Shown piece after piece: positions 53,493 through 62,139 of a DNA stretch of 64,000 nucleotides (positions are counted from its first letter, which is position 1; each line of letters opens with the position of its first letter). The notes below the pieces were generated by a model, which did no database searches, was not told where the DNA came from, and worked only from the letters and a program-made list of their open reading frames with translations. Origin of the DNA: Bradyrhizobium sp. BR13661 (GTDB lineage: Bacteria > Pseudomonadota > Alphaproteobacteria > Rhizobiales > Xanthobacteraceae); assembly GCF_029892425.1 (NCBI RefSeq), contig NZ_JARXWB010000023.1, positions 62,001 to 126,000 of the forward strand. The letters run 5' to 3'. A program made the translations under genes and the position numbers.

Positions 53493-54536
53493 CTACTTCT
53501 TCGCCGGAGCCTGCGGCTGGGACGGCGGCACGGTCTCGATCAGCTTGCCGGAAAACACCGGCGCCGAGGTCGGCTGGCCGTTGGGCGAGCCGCCCGACTG
53601 CTCGACGGTGACGGCATAGGTCGCGCCGTTGACGACGTCGGCATCGTAGCCGGCGAGCACTGGACGCGCGGTGAAGTCGCTGCCGCCGATCACGCCCAGC
53701 GAACGCGGGCGCGGCAGCTTGTCGGAGATCAGCCAAAGCTCAAAACTCTTGCCCGGTTCCGGCGTCGCGCCGACCTTGCGCACCGTGAAGTTCTTGGTCG
53801 CCCCATCGATCGTGAGGATGAACGCGGGACCGCCGCTCTGGCCCTGCAACAGCGCGACGTATTGCGCAGGCGCAACCAATGGCGCGGCCGGAGTCTTCAC
53901 CTCGACCCTCTGGATGCGCGGTGGGGGACGCAACGCGCCCGGCAGTGCATCGGGCATCAGGACCTGAAGCGACAGCGTCACCAGCAGCGCGGCTGCAAGC
54001 GCGCCCACGGCGGAGGCGATATTGCGCCAGCGCTTCACGCGACCCTCGAGATAAAGCACGTTGGTGTCGTCAACGATCGGCACCTGCGTCAGCGGCACAA
54101 TGCGCGGGTCGGGCGCATGGGTCTGCGGAATGAATTGCGGCGCGATACCGGGAATGACGTCAGAGTCGGATTGGAGCGGAGCCGGCACGTCCAGCGACGG
54201 CTGCTGTGGTGACGTCTCCTGCGGTGACGTCTCCGGCGCCGGGAGATCCAGCGATGGTGGCGGCGCATCCGACGGCAGTGGCGAGGTCTCGGTTGACTCC
54301 TGCGACGACAGCGTCTGCGCGATCTCGCGCTTGATGTTCTCCCACACGATCGGCCGCGGCTCGATCGTGCCGACCATCTGGTTGAGGACGCCGAGGCGGA
54401 ATTCCCAGGCCTGCACCACGGCGACGAACTCCTGGTCCACCGCCATCATGGCCGCGACTTGCGCGCGCTCGTCGGCATCGAGTGTGCCGAGCGCATATTC
54501 CGCGGCGAGCGCGATATGGTCCTCGCTGTAGGCCAT
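53493..54536 (-). CDS. Membrane anti-sigma factor (RskA-like domain)
   Basis: A 347-residue protein from ATG 54536. N-terminal cytoplasmic ZAS-like/anti-sigma domain (EDHIALAAEYALGTLDADERAQVAAMMAVDQEF), a Pro/Ser-rich linker with repeated SPQETSPQQPSLDVPAP and PSLDLPAP, a single membrane span (NIASAVGALAAALLVTLSLQVL, about residues 185-206), and a C-terminal RskA domain (FVLTIDGATKNFTVRKVG...ELWLI). It would hold the adjacent sigma factor inactive at the membrane. An upstream TTG at 54584 overlaps the sigma gene and is a weaker choice. Confidence 0.8.
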   Translation of the reverse strand: MAYSEDHIALAAEYALGTLDADERAQVAAMMAVDQEFVAVVQAWEFRLGVLNQMVGTIEPRPIVWENIKREIAQTLSSQESTETSPLPSDAPPPSLDLPAPETSPQETSPQQPSLDVPAPLQSDSDVIPGIAPQFIPQTHAPDPRIVPLTQVPIVDDTNVLYLEGRVKRWRNIASAVGALAAALLVTLSLQVLMPDALPGALRPPPRIQRVEVKTPAAPLVAPAQYVALLQGQSGGPAFILTIDGATKNFTVRKVGATPEPGKSFELWLISDKLPRPRSLGVIGGSDFTARPVLAGYDADVVNGATYAVTVEQSGGSPNGQPTSAPVFSGKLIETVPPSQPQAPAKK

Positions 54537-54573
54537 CACTTGCAGTCCAACACCACCCTCATCGTCGAAGCGC

Positions 54574-55119
54574 TCATAGTCCAAGGCACTCCCGGATATC
54601 CAGCATGCTGCGCCGGAGCCACGTCTTCACCGTGTTGACGGGCGCGGCAAACTTCTCCGCCAATTGCTCGCGGCTCCAGCCGTTGTAGTAGGCGAGAAGC
54701 ACGAGCCTCTGGCGGTCCGGCTCGAGCCGGCCGATACATTCCAGCAGCCGCTTCAACTCCTCGGACATCTCCCGGCGCGCCAGGGGATCGGGACTGTCGG
54801 CGGCGACTTCCATCGCCTGCGGCTCCTCCTCGATGGAGGCCTCGGTCTTCTTGCGAACGATATCGATGGCGCGGTTGCGCGCGATCGAGGCCATCCACGT
54901 GATCGGTGACGACAGCCCCGGATTGAACTGGCCGGCACTGTTCCAGATTTTGACGTAGGTCTCCTGAATGACCTCCTCTGCGAGATCCTGTCTCCGCAAG
55001 ATACGGAGGACGACGCCATAGAGTTTCGCGCGCGTGGCGCCATAGAGCCGCTCGAACGCGGCCTGGTCGCGCTTCGCCACCGCCTCAATCAGCCCGACCA
55101 GCTCTGCTGGCGTCAGCAT
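54574..55119 (-). CDS. ECF-family RNA polymerase sigma factor (SigK-like)
   Basis: A 181-residue sigma factor. Region 2 (FERLYGATRAKLYGVVLRILRRQDLAEEVIQETYVKIWNSAGQF) with the WMASIARNRAIDIVRKK DNA-contact segment, and region 4 (ECIGRLEPDRQRLVLLAYYNGWSREQLAEKFAAPVNTVKTWLRRSMLDIRECL). First gene of a two-gene unit with its anti-sigma factor. Which promoters it reads is unknown. Confidence 0.92.
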   Translation of the reverse strand: MLTPAELVGLIEAVAKRDQAAFERLYGATRAKLYGVVLRILRRQDLAEEVIQETYVKIWNSAGQFNPGLSSPITWMASIARNRAIDIVRKKTEASIEEEPQAMEVAADSPDPLARREMSEELKRLLECIGRLEPDRQRLVLLAYYNGWSREQLAEKFAAPVNTVKTWLRRSMLDIRECLGL

Positions 55120-55236
55120 TCAGCCCCCCAACGCGCGGCCCCGTCGCATCCGCACGGACCTCGACACTCCACTACCATAGCCCGCGGCCAAGCCCGTCAC
55201 CAAGGGGCGGCGCGCCACACTGTGGATAGGACACGC

Positions 55237-55262
55237 AAAAACCCGGACCTTGCGGGTCCGGG
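55237..55262 (-). terminator. Rho-independent terminator of the fliI-fliJ unit
   Basis: On the minus strand, CCCGGACC (complement of 55255-55262) pairs with GGTCCGGG (complement of 55242-55249), followed by TTTTT (complement of 55237-55241). 38 bp after the fliJ stop. Confidence 0.8.
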
Positions 55263-55300
55263 CTCGCAAATTCTGTAGCGTTTTTGACGCTGGCTGCCGT

Positions 55301-55720
55301 TTACGCGACGGCGCCGATGCGGGAGCGCATCAGGCCGATGCTGTCGAGATCGGCCTGCTCGCGGGCGTTTTCCTCGGCGCGCTCGCGGGCCTGGTCACGC
55401 TCGTCCAGCAGTTCGACCTTCTTGAGCTCCTCGAAGGCCTCGCCGAGCGCGGCCTTGGCTTCCTCGAGCTGGCCCCTCAGCTCGTCGGCCGAGCGGGTCA
55501 GGTTCTCGCGGCGCTGGATGGCGGCCTTGGCATAGGTCGGATAGGCGAAATGCGCGGGGTCGTTGATCCCGGCGCGGTCCTGCTCGGTCTGGATCTCGCG
55601 ATCGAGATCCACCGACATCCGCTGGAAGTCGGCGATCATGGACTCGATCTGGGCGACCCGGCGGCGCTTCTCGTCGACCTGAAACTTCTTCAGGCGGATG
55701 AGGGTATCACGTGACTTCAT
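55301..55720 (-). CDS. fliJ: Flagellar export protein FliJ
   Basis: A 139-residue all-helical coiled-coil protein from ATG 55720, preceded by GGGAG. It reads MKSRDTLIRLKKFQVDEKRRRVAQIESMIADFQ... with the FliJ pattern and the long helical tail ending MRSRIGAVA. FliJ links the FliI ATPase to the FlhA gate and resembles the gamma subunit of F-ATPase. It follows fliI by 133 bp. Confidence 0.85.
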   Translation of the reverse strand: MKSRDTLIRLKKFQVDEKRRRVAQIESMIADFQRMSVDLDREIQTEQDRAGINDPAHFAYPTYAKAAIQRRENLTRSADELRGQLEEAKAALGEAFEELKKVELLDERDQARERAEENAREQADLDSIGLMRSRIGAVA

Positions 55721-55853
55721 CGACTCGTACTCCCCAGAAGTCCCTTGGCTGCAAGACATACACACATTGGGACGACACCGGTCTCCCCACTGGCCCAATC
55801 AGGGCCAAGACCGGCTCTGCTACTCTGTGAGATCGGATGATGACGGGACAAAG

Positions 55854-57179
55854 TTAGCGTTCCGTTTCCAAATTACCGAGGATTTGCGCCAACTGACGGT
55901 AGCCGTCCGCCAGCGATGCATTTTCGTCCTTGCGCTGGCGCAGGAACGCCTCGAGCGGCTCGTGCAGGCGGATCGCCTCGTCGACCTCGGGGCTGGAGCC
56001 GGCCCGGTAGGCGCCCAGCCGGATCAGCTCCTCCATGTCGGCGTAGGTCGCCATCACCGCCCGCGCCTTCTGGATAACAGGCCAGAACTCCGGGTCGGCC
56101 GATTTCGGCATGGTGCGGGAGACCGATTTGAGGATGTTGATCGCCGGATATCGACCGCGCTCCGCGATCGAGCGCTGCATCACGATATGACCGTCGAGGA
56201 TGCCGCGGACGGCGTCCGCGATCGGCTCGTTGTGATCGTCGCCGTCGACCAGCACGGTGAAGATCGCGGTGATGGCGCCCTCCCCGAGACCCGGGCCTGC
56301 GCGCTCCAAGAGCTTCGGCAACTCGGTGAAGACGGTCGGCGTGTAGCCCTTGGCGGTCGGCGGCTCGCCGGCGGACAGGCCGATCTCGCGCTGCGCCATG
56401 GCAAAGCGCGTCACCGAGTCCATCAGGCAGAGCACGTCCTGGCCCTCGTCGCGAAAATATTCGGCGATGGCGAGCGTCAGATACGCCGCCTGCCGGCGCA
56501 TCAGCGCCGGCTCGTCGGAGGTCGCGACGACAACGACGGAACGCGCGAGGCCCTCCTCGCCAAGGTCGTCCTGCAGGAACTCCTGCACCTCGCGGCCGCG
56601 TTCGCCGATCAGCCCGATGACGCTGACGGCGGCATCGACGTTGCGCGCGAGCATCGAGAGCAGCACCGATTTGCCGACGCCGGAACCTGCGAAGATACCC
56701 ATGCGCTGGCCGCGGCAGCAGGTGAGAAACGTGTTCATCGCGCGCACGCCGAGATCGAGCGGCGCGCCGACACGCTTGCGCGAATGCGCCGGCGGCGGCG
56801 AATTGCGGTACGGCATTGGCGAAGCGCCTTGCGGCAACGGCCCCTTGCCGTCGATCGGCTCGCCCAGCGCATTGACGACGCGGCCGAGCCAGGCCGACGA
56901 CGGACGCACTTGATTGGCGGCATTGGCGATGACGGCCTTGCAGCCGCGGCGCACGCCATCGAGGCCGGCGAACGGCATCACGACGGCATTGCTGCCGGAG
57001 AAACCGATCACCTCGCAAGGGATGGAACGGTTGGCGCCGGTCTCGATCACGAGGCGCGCGCCGACCGACATCGCATGGATGGGGCCGGCCACCTCGACCA
57101 TCAGGCCGCGCACGCCAACCACGCGGCCATAGATATTGACGCCGTCAATGTCGCCGATCTGCTCGGCCAAAGCCTTCAT
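55854..57179 (-). CDS. fliI: Flagellum-specific ATPase FliI
   Basis: A 441-residue F1-like ATPase energising flagellar export. Walker A GIFAGSGVGKSVLLSML near residue 166, Walker B LCLMDSVTRFAMAQREIGLSAGEPPTAKGYTPTVFTELPKLLERAG, and a C-terminal helical part. N-terminal leader (ALAEQIGDIDGVNIYGRVVGVRGLMVEVAG) matches the alphaproteobacterial form. Divergent from ctrA with a 416-bp control region between. Confidence 0.96.
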   Translation of the reverse strand: MKALAEQIGDIDGVNIYGRVVGVRGLMVEVAGPIHAMSVGARLVIETGANRSIPCEVIGFSGSNAVVMPFAGLDGVRRGCKAVIANAANQVRPSSAWLGRVVNALGEPIDGKGPLPQGASPMPYRNSPPPAHSRKRVGAPLDLGVRAMNTFLTCCRGQRMGIFAGSGVGKSVLLSMLARNVDAAVSVIGLIGERGREVQEFLQDDLGEEGLARSVVVVATSDEPALMRRQAAYLTLAIAEYFRDEGQDVLCLMDSVTRFAMAQREIGLSAGEPPTAKGYTPTVFTELPKLLERAGPGLGEGAITAIFTVLVDGDDHNEPIADAVRGILDGHIVMQRSIAERGRYPAINILKSVSRTMPKSADPEFWPVIQKARAVMATYADMEELIRLGAYRAGSSPEVDEAIRLHEPLEAFLRQRKDENASLADGYRQLAQILGNLETER

Positions 57180-57265
57180 GAGGGGGCCTTCATTAAGGTG
57201 GTCGCCTTCGATATCCGGGCTTTCACGGCGAAACCCTTAAATTTCGCCATATTTCTGAACGCCGC

Positions 57266-57280
57266 TTAACTTCATGTTTA
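57266..57280. promoter_or_regulatory. CtrA-type box TTAA-N7-TTTA
   Basis: Matches TTAA-N7-TTAA except one base. It lies 87 bp before the fliI start on one side and about 315 bp before ctrA on the other, so it is more likely to serve fliI. Confidence 0.45.
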
Positions 57281-57488
57281 CCCGCATCATTAATCATTGC
57301 GTCACTGTCTTTGTGACTGAGCGTGGCTCCCCTTCAGAAGAAGGCTGAGTCGCGGGAGTCGGTTAGGCCCGACTCTTAAAGTGGAACTTGAACGGCGCCG
57401 GGTAACGAAAGCTGCTTCGCGCGCAAGACCTTAGGGCGATTCGAGAAAAATTGCACCCGGGGGACTTGCGTTCCAGAATCAGGATTTG

Positions 57489-57496
57489 TTAACCAT
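57489..57496 (+). promoter_or_regulatory. CtrA half-site TTAACCAT upstream of ctrA
   Basis: Exact match to the eight-base half-site consensus, 100 bp before the ctrA ATG. The second half (TTGT at 57500) departs from TTAA. Suited to autoregulation. Confidence 0.5.
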
Positions 57497-57595
57497 CTGT
57501 TGTCAGGATCCGAATCAGTTGTTCAAAGGCGTTTTGTTGAGTGCCGCGAATGCGGCCGACCTGACGCCCAGGAGCGGCGACTATGGGGAACTGGC

Positions 57596-58297
57596 ATGCG
57601 CGTTTTGCTGATTGAAGATGACAGCGCCGTCGCGCAGTCGATCGAGCTGATGCTGAAGTCTGAGAGCTTCAACGTCTACACGACCGATTTGGGGGAAGAA
57701 GGCGTCGATCTCGGTAAATTATACGATTACGACATTATCCTTCTCGACCTCAACCTGCCCGACATGTCCGGCTACGACGTGCTCAAGCAGCTCCGGGTCT
57801 CCAAGATCAAGACACCGATCCTGATCCTCTCCGGCCTCGCCGGCATCGAGGACAAGGTCAAGGGTCTCGGCGTCGGCGCCGACGACTACATGACCAAACC
57901 CTTCCATAAAGACGAGCTGGTTGCCCGCATCCACGCGATCGTGCGCCGCTCCAAGGGTCACGCCCAGTCGGTCATCCAGACCGGCGACCTCGTCGTCAAC
58001 CTCGACACCAAGACGGTCGAAGTCGGTGGCCAGCGCGTGCACCTGACCGGCAAGGAATACCAGATGCTGGAGCTGCTCTCGCTCCGCAAGGGTACGACCC
58101 TGACCAAGGAAATGTTCCTCAACCACCTTTATGGCGGCATGGACGAGCCCGAGCTGAAGATCATCGACGTCTTCATCTGCAAGCTCCGCAAGAAGCTCGC
58201 CAACGCGTCCGAGGGACGCAACTTCATCGAGACCGTGTGGGGCCGCGGCTACGTGCTGCGCGAGCCGCACGAGCACGAAGAGCGCATCCCGGCCTGA
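57596..58297 (+). CDS. ctrA: Cell-cycle response regulator CtrA
   Basis: A 233-residue OmpR-family regulator from ATG 57596 (GGGGA 7 nt upstream). Receiver domain with phosphoacceptor Asp51 (DIILLDLNLPDMSGYDVL) and MTKPF switch, then the winged HTH (VHLTGKEYQMLELLSLRKGTTLTKEMFLNHLYGGMDEPELKIIDVFICKLRKKLANASEG). The opening MRVLLIEDDSAVAQSIELMLKSE and length are diagnostic of CtrA. It controls replication, division and flagellar genes in alphaproteobacteria, including probably the flhA and fliI promoters here. Confidence 0.96.
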   Translation: MRVLLIEDDSAVAQSIELMLKSESFNVYTTDLGEEGVDLGKLYDYDIILLDLNLPDMSGYDVLKQLRVSKIKTPILILSGLAGIEDKVKGLGVGADDYMTKPFHKDELVARIHAIVRRSKGHAQSVIQTGDLVVNLDTKTVEVGGQRVHLTGKEYQMLELLSLRKGTTLTKEMFLNHLYGGMDEPELKIIDVFICKLRKKLANASEGRNFIETVWGRGYVLREPHEHEERIPA

Positions 58298-58309
58298 TCC
58301 GTTTACGTC

Positions 58310-58376
58310 GCGAGCCCTGTCGGGCTCGCTCCTCCCAAGCCTGGACCCCGCCGCAAATGGCGGGGTTTTGTTTTTT
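58310..58376 (+). terminator. Double hairpin terminator after ctrA
   Basis: Hairpin 1: GCGAGCCC (58310-58317) and GGGCTCGC (58322-58329). Hairpin 2: CCCCGCC (58346-58352) and GGCGGGG (58359-58365) followed by TTTTGTTTTTT. The second is a canonical Rho-independent terminator on the plus strand. Confidence 0.85.
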
Positions 58377-58386
58377 GGAGGCGTCG

Positions 58387-59973
58387 TCAGACGCTCGCGA
58401 GCGCGGGACTTGCGAGATCGGGGCTCCTTACCGGGACGCGCGCAGCTGCTTCGCGCAGCCAGGCGATCAACGCAAAGCCGATGATGAACCCGAACGCGAA
58501 GGTCGGAACCACAAACGACCACAAGAACGGCCATGCGGGGACGTTGTCGACGACCTTCATCACCGGTATGGGGCTGACCAGGTGGATGGCCATCAGCACC
58601 CACAGCATCACCGTCATGCCGCCGCCGAAGACGAGGCCGTCGCGCATCTGCCGGGTTATCCGAGACCGCCTGCTCCACGTCGAATCCTGCACCAGGAGCG
58701 CTGCCATCGTCGCAATCCCCCAGGGGAAGATCAGGACCGGCAGTTCGTGCAGGACGACGTCGAGATAGGACTCGTGCGGAAACTGGTAGAAGTCAAACAG
58801 CGCCTGAAGCGGAAAAAAGAACAGCAGCGCACTCCAGAGACCGATCGTCAGGATGAATCGGACCGGCAGCTGGCCGAAAATCGTCTCGTTCGCGAACGCG
58901 TATTGCCGCTTGAAGTAATAGACGAGCCAGAAGTTCACGATGAGATAGAGCGGCGTTACCACCAGCGTCCGCAGCATGGCGACGTATTGCTCGCCGGGCA
59001 TATGGACGACCTTGCCGGACCCGATCAGCCACGCCACGCACCAGACAAAGGCGAAGCCCGCCACGACCGCCACGAACTTCAGGATGCCTGGCGGGGCCGG
59101 CTCCAGCGTGAAGCCGATCGCCGCTAACCTTCCCCGGCTGCGGGCAAGCGTCCACTCGCCGGCGAGCGAGGCGCGCGCAGCAAACAGCAGCAGATTGTTG
59201 AGCAGCGAATCCATGTCCTTGCGCAGGTCTTCCAGCATGCATCCTGCCGCGGTCTGGGCGGCAAGTTGAAGCTGGCTGACCACGCTGTGGCGGGTCGAGA
59301 GCTGGTCGAGCGCCTGCCAGTCATCAGGCTCGACCTGGCTGTCCTCCATGATCGCACCGTAGACCTCCGCGCTGCTCTTGAGCACGCGGACGGTGCGGAA
59401 GCAGAGCGAATCGTAGACCGCGAGCAGCTCCGTATAGAGATCGGAATTTCGTTCCATGAAAGCCTGATGCTCGGAGGCCCAGCGCTCGAAATGAAGCATG
59501 AGCGCCGAGATCTTGAGGAGGCGCGACTGGATCGCGGTCGATTGCACGGCGCGGAAATCGTCGATCTGGTAGCCGATCCTGGACAGCTTGCGCTGGAGGC
59601 TCGGCATGTCGTCCGGCCCAACCTGGAACGGTGCAGTGGCCAGCATGTCGCGCAACGCCAACGCGCCGGCGGGAATCCCGGCCAGTTGCTGGCATAATTG
59701 ACGCCACGCCTTCGGCGCGACAGGAATGAGCCAGGCGAACATCAGGATCCAGACTGAGGCCAGCGGCGACAGCCTGTCGGGAAGAAGGGCGTAGATCAGC
59801 AAAAACGGCGTGATGAAGACGGCGAGGCCGAACAGAAACAGCGGCCGCGTCGTGAATGAACGGGTCCCCTTCATCGTATGAAACCGGAACCAGTAGAACA
59901 GCACGACCAGAAGCGGTCCGCCGAAGGACTCGAAGATCGCGTTCAGGAGGTCGACGACATGAGCAAGCGGCAC
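58387..59973 (-). CDS. Polytopic membrane protein of unknown function, partner of the CHAT-TPR gene
   Basis: A 528-residue protein starting at GTG 59973 with GGAG 6 nt upstream. About three membrane spans at the N-terminus (LLVVLFYWFRF, LFLFGLAVFITPFLLIYALL, SVWILMFAWLIPVAP). A long soluble helical region (about 100-285) follows, then about six spans (VAVVAGFAFVWCVAWLIG, TPLYLIVNFWLVYYF, LTIGLWSALLFFFPLQALF, LPVLIFPWGIATMAALL, GGGMTVMLWVLMAIHLV, VVPTFAFGFIIGFALIAWL). No domain is recognised. It lies 74 bp downstream of the CHAT-TPR gene on the same strand, so they probably form a two-gene unit. The helical middle could be a sensor or docking domain. Confidence 0.75.
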   Translation of the reverse strand: MPLAHVVDLLNAIFESFGGPLLVVLFYWFRFHTMKGTRSFTTRPLFLFGLAVFITPFLLIYALLPDRLSPLASVWILMFAWLIPVAPKAWRQLCQQLAGIPAGALALRDMLATAPFQVGPDDMPSLQRKLSRIGYQIDDFRAVQSTAIQSRLLKISALMLHFERWASEHQAFMERNSDLYTELLAVYDSLCFRTVRVLKSSAEVYGAIMEDSQVEPDDWQALDQLSTRHSVVSQLQLAAQTAAGCMLEDLRKDMDSLLNNLLLFAARASLAGEWTLARSRGRLAAIGFTLEPAPPGILKFVAVVAGFAFVWCVAWLIGSGKVVHMPGEQYVAMLRTLVVTPLYLIVNFWLVYYFKRQYAFANETIFGQLPVRFILTIGLWSALLFFFPLQALFDFYQFPHESYLDVVLHELPVLIFPWGIATMAALLVQDSTWSRRSRITRQMRDGLVFGGGMTVMLWVLMAIHLVSPIPVMKVVDNVPAWPFLWSFVVPTFAFGFIIGFALIAWLREAAARVPVRSPDLASPALASV

Positions 59974-60047
59974 GATGAACTCCTATTGCTAGGGTCCGCT
60001 GTTGAAAGGCACGCCGGACAGTGCAGCATCCGGCGAGCGCAAGAGAG

Positions 60048-61865
60048 TCATGCAGCCTCGGCAACCATCTTGGCCTTCTGGACCAGGAGATCGATGTTGT
60101 CAGGCGCCAGCGCAATCGCGCTGTCCATATCGGTCTGGGCTTTCGCCACGTCCTTGAGCAGGGCAAAGGCATTGGCGCGAGACACCAGATATTTCGGCTC
60201 GTTCCCGTTGATCGCGATCGCCGTGCTGAAGGCCTTGATCGCCTCCTCGACATAGCCGCGCTTGTCGTCGCTGCCGGCGGCGGTCATGCTGACGATCCCC
60301 TTGATCCAGTAGAACTCCGCGTTACCAGGCTTGAGCTTGATCGCCTCGGTGATGTCGCCGAGCGCATTCTCGTAGAGACCGACCGTCACGTTGAAGTTGG
60401 CGCGGCGCACGAAATATTCGGGCTTCGTCGGATCGAGCTTCAGCATGTAGGCGAAGCTCGCGGCGGCCTTCGAGATCTGCTTCTGCTTGTGCTGAAGCGT
60501 ACCGAGATCGAAATAGACCTTCGCGAGCCGGGCCGAGAGTTCGCTGTCATCCGCAAGCAGGCCATGCAGCTCCTGTCCGCGCCGGGTCAGTTCCTCCAGC
60601 GCCTCGATCGTGGCGGCACCGGCGGCAAGCGCCTCCATGAATTCATCGCGCCGCTGTTGCAGCATCTGCTTCGAGGGACGCGCCGCCTCAGGCGGAGGCA
60701 CGGGCGGCTGCGGCGCTTCGACGTCGAAGATCCGGCCGTCCGGCGAGCGCATGTAAAGAACCGGAATTCCCCACTCGACCCGGGACTTCTCCTGGATGAA
60801 TTTGCGCGCGAGCGTCACCGCATCGTCGATCGGACGATTGCCGGCGAGCGCTGCGTAAAAGCCTTCCGACATCGAGATCGCGGCGTTGTCGGTGATCGGA
60901 AACTGCATCGCCACCACGGCAGGCAGCCATCCCGTCTTCATCAGCCCGATCGCCGGATTACCGAAGCGGTCGCCGACATTGATCCTGGCGCTTTCGCAGC
61001 AATTGAGCACGATCAGGCGCAGGCTGCGCTTTGCCCCCGTCAGCATCATCGCGAGGTCAGTGGCGAACTTCTTCACCGGCTTGCCGTCCTCGTCGACCAT
61101 GACGACGAAGCCGGACGCGCCGGCTCCAGGCAAGGCTTCCTCGACCCCGCCATGCCCGATGAAGTGGAAGATGTGCCAGTCGCCTTCCAGCAGTTTCTTC
61201 ATCAGGTCTTTGCCGGTCCCGCCAGGGACCCATTGGAAATCGACCTTGCCTTCGTGCTGGAGCGCGTCGATGCCCTTGTTGATGCGGTCGCGCTCCTTGA
61301 CGACGTTGAGCTTCGGCCATTCGCTGGTCGAGGGATCGGCGATCATGCCGAGGATGCGCAGCGGTCCCTTGACGCCCATCCGGCCGACGCCGCCCGCCGT
61401 CTCGAGGTAGCGCACGATGGGGCGCGTGAGGCTGACGAAGCCGGGCATGTCGTCTTCGTCGTAGAGATATTCCCATGGCAGTCCGGCAAGGTCGGCCGCC
61501 TCGATGCGCAACTTGATCCTCAGATCCTGGGCCGCGCCCTTGCTGCGCTCATAGATCCGCTGGATCGACGGCACGTCGGTGAAGACGCTGCGGAACACGC
61601 CGCGGCCGAAATCCCGCAGCACCTGCTCGCCGCGCGTGGCCGGACCCTGGTGATTCTTTTCGTCGATCTCGAGGACCGCGTTTTCCAGTTCGCCGCGCAG
61701 CTTGGCCAACTCGCCGGGCGCGGAGAACCAGAACTTGACCTGGCTCTTCGGTGCCTCGCCGGCCGGAGACCTGACGACGCGACCGTAATATTGCTGAGGG
61801 CCGCCGCCCAGGGGCAGATCGGAGCCGATCTCGAGCTCGAAATCTTCGTATTCGGCAACAGGCAT
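60048..61865 (-). CDS. CHAT-domain (caspase-like) protein with C-terminal TPR repeats
   Basis: A 605-residue cytosolic protein from ATG 61865. CHAT peptidase domain at about 150-375. The catalytic His is in WHIFHFIGHGG (His238) and the Cys in RLIVLNCCESAR (Cys290, with Cys289 adjacent), the caspase-like dyad of the C14/C80 clan. A proline-rich linker (PQPPVPPPE) joins TPR-like helical repeats (about 455-600: DLGTLQHKQKQISKAAASFAYMLKLDPTKPEYFVRRANFNVTVGLYENALGDITEAIKLKPGNAEF). Such proteins act as proteases in cell-death or defence pathways. A GTG at 61877 is an alternative start. Probably co-transcribed with the membrane protein downstream. Confidence 0.85.
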   Translation of the reverse strand: MPVAEYEDFELEIGSDLPLGGGPQQYYGRVVRSPAGEAPKSQVKFWFSAPGELAKLRGELENAVLEIDEKNHQGPATRGEQVLRDFGRGVFRSVFTDVPSIQRIYERSKGAAQDLRIKLRIEAADLAGLPWEYLYDEDDMPGFVSLTRPIVRYLETAGGVGRMGVKGPLRILGMIADPSTSEWPKLNVVKERDRINKGIDALQHEGKVDFQWVPGGTGKDLMKKLLEGDWHIFHFIGHGGVEEALPGAGASGFVVMVDEDGKPVKKFATDLAMMLTGAKRSLRLIVLNCCESARINVGDRFGNPAIGLMKTGWLPAVVAMQFPITDNAAISMSEGFYAALAGNRPIDDAVTLARKFIQEKSRVEWGIPVLYMRSPDGRIFDVEAPQPPVPPPEAARPSKQMLQQRRDEFMEALAAGAATIEALEELTRRGQELHGLLADDSELSARLAKVYFDLGTLQHKQKQISKAAASFAYMLKLDPTKPEYFVRRANFNVTVGLYENALGDITEAIKLKPGNAEFYWIKGIVSMTAAGSDDKRGYVEEAIKAFSTAIAINGNEPKYLVSRANAFALLKDVAKAQTDMDSAIALAPDNIDLLVQKAKMVAEAA

Positions 61866-62139
61866 TGTGAGCCTCACTCAACAAGATTTTGATCTGAACG
61901 AAGAAGCCCTCGAATTAGCCTGGCCGATTGCAACCAGGACGACCGCAACATCAAGCACCAGACTATCACACGCAACCTCGAGACGCATTTGTGAAGCATG
62001 TCTCATGCGGCCCGAAATCTTGTGCAGCGCCGATCCCGCCGCAATGCGCGGTCTCTTTCTGGGGATCGAACCTGAAGGCCTGGTGCGGCGACCAAGCGAT
62101 CGTGCCAGAATTCGCGCCGCAACCGTCGGACCTCCCCTC
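61866..62139. promoter_or_regulatory. Divergent region between the CHAT gene and the DUF350 gene
   Basis: About 274 bp. The frame of the DUF350 gene is open through it but shows no start signal or DUF350 likeness, so the stretch is taken as control DNA. No box was identified. Confidence 0.35.

Larger units (their letters stand above)
57180..57595. promoter_or_regulatory. Divergent control region between fliI and ctrA (CtrA boxes and GANTC cluster)
   Basis: 416 bp. CtrA-type box: TTAA (57266-57269), seven bases, TTTA (57277-57280). Half-site TTAACCAT (57489-57496). Six GANTC (CcrM) sites at 57347, 57356, 57371, 57438, 57476 and 57512. These elements fit cell-cycle autoregulation of ctrA as described in Caulobacter. 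Promoters for fliI probably lie at the left end. Confidence 0.6.

Noticed and set aside
60021..61892. 623-aa plus-strand open frame antisense to the CHAT gene
   Set aside because: No recognisable domain; the minus strand has catalytic residues and TPR repeats.
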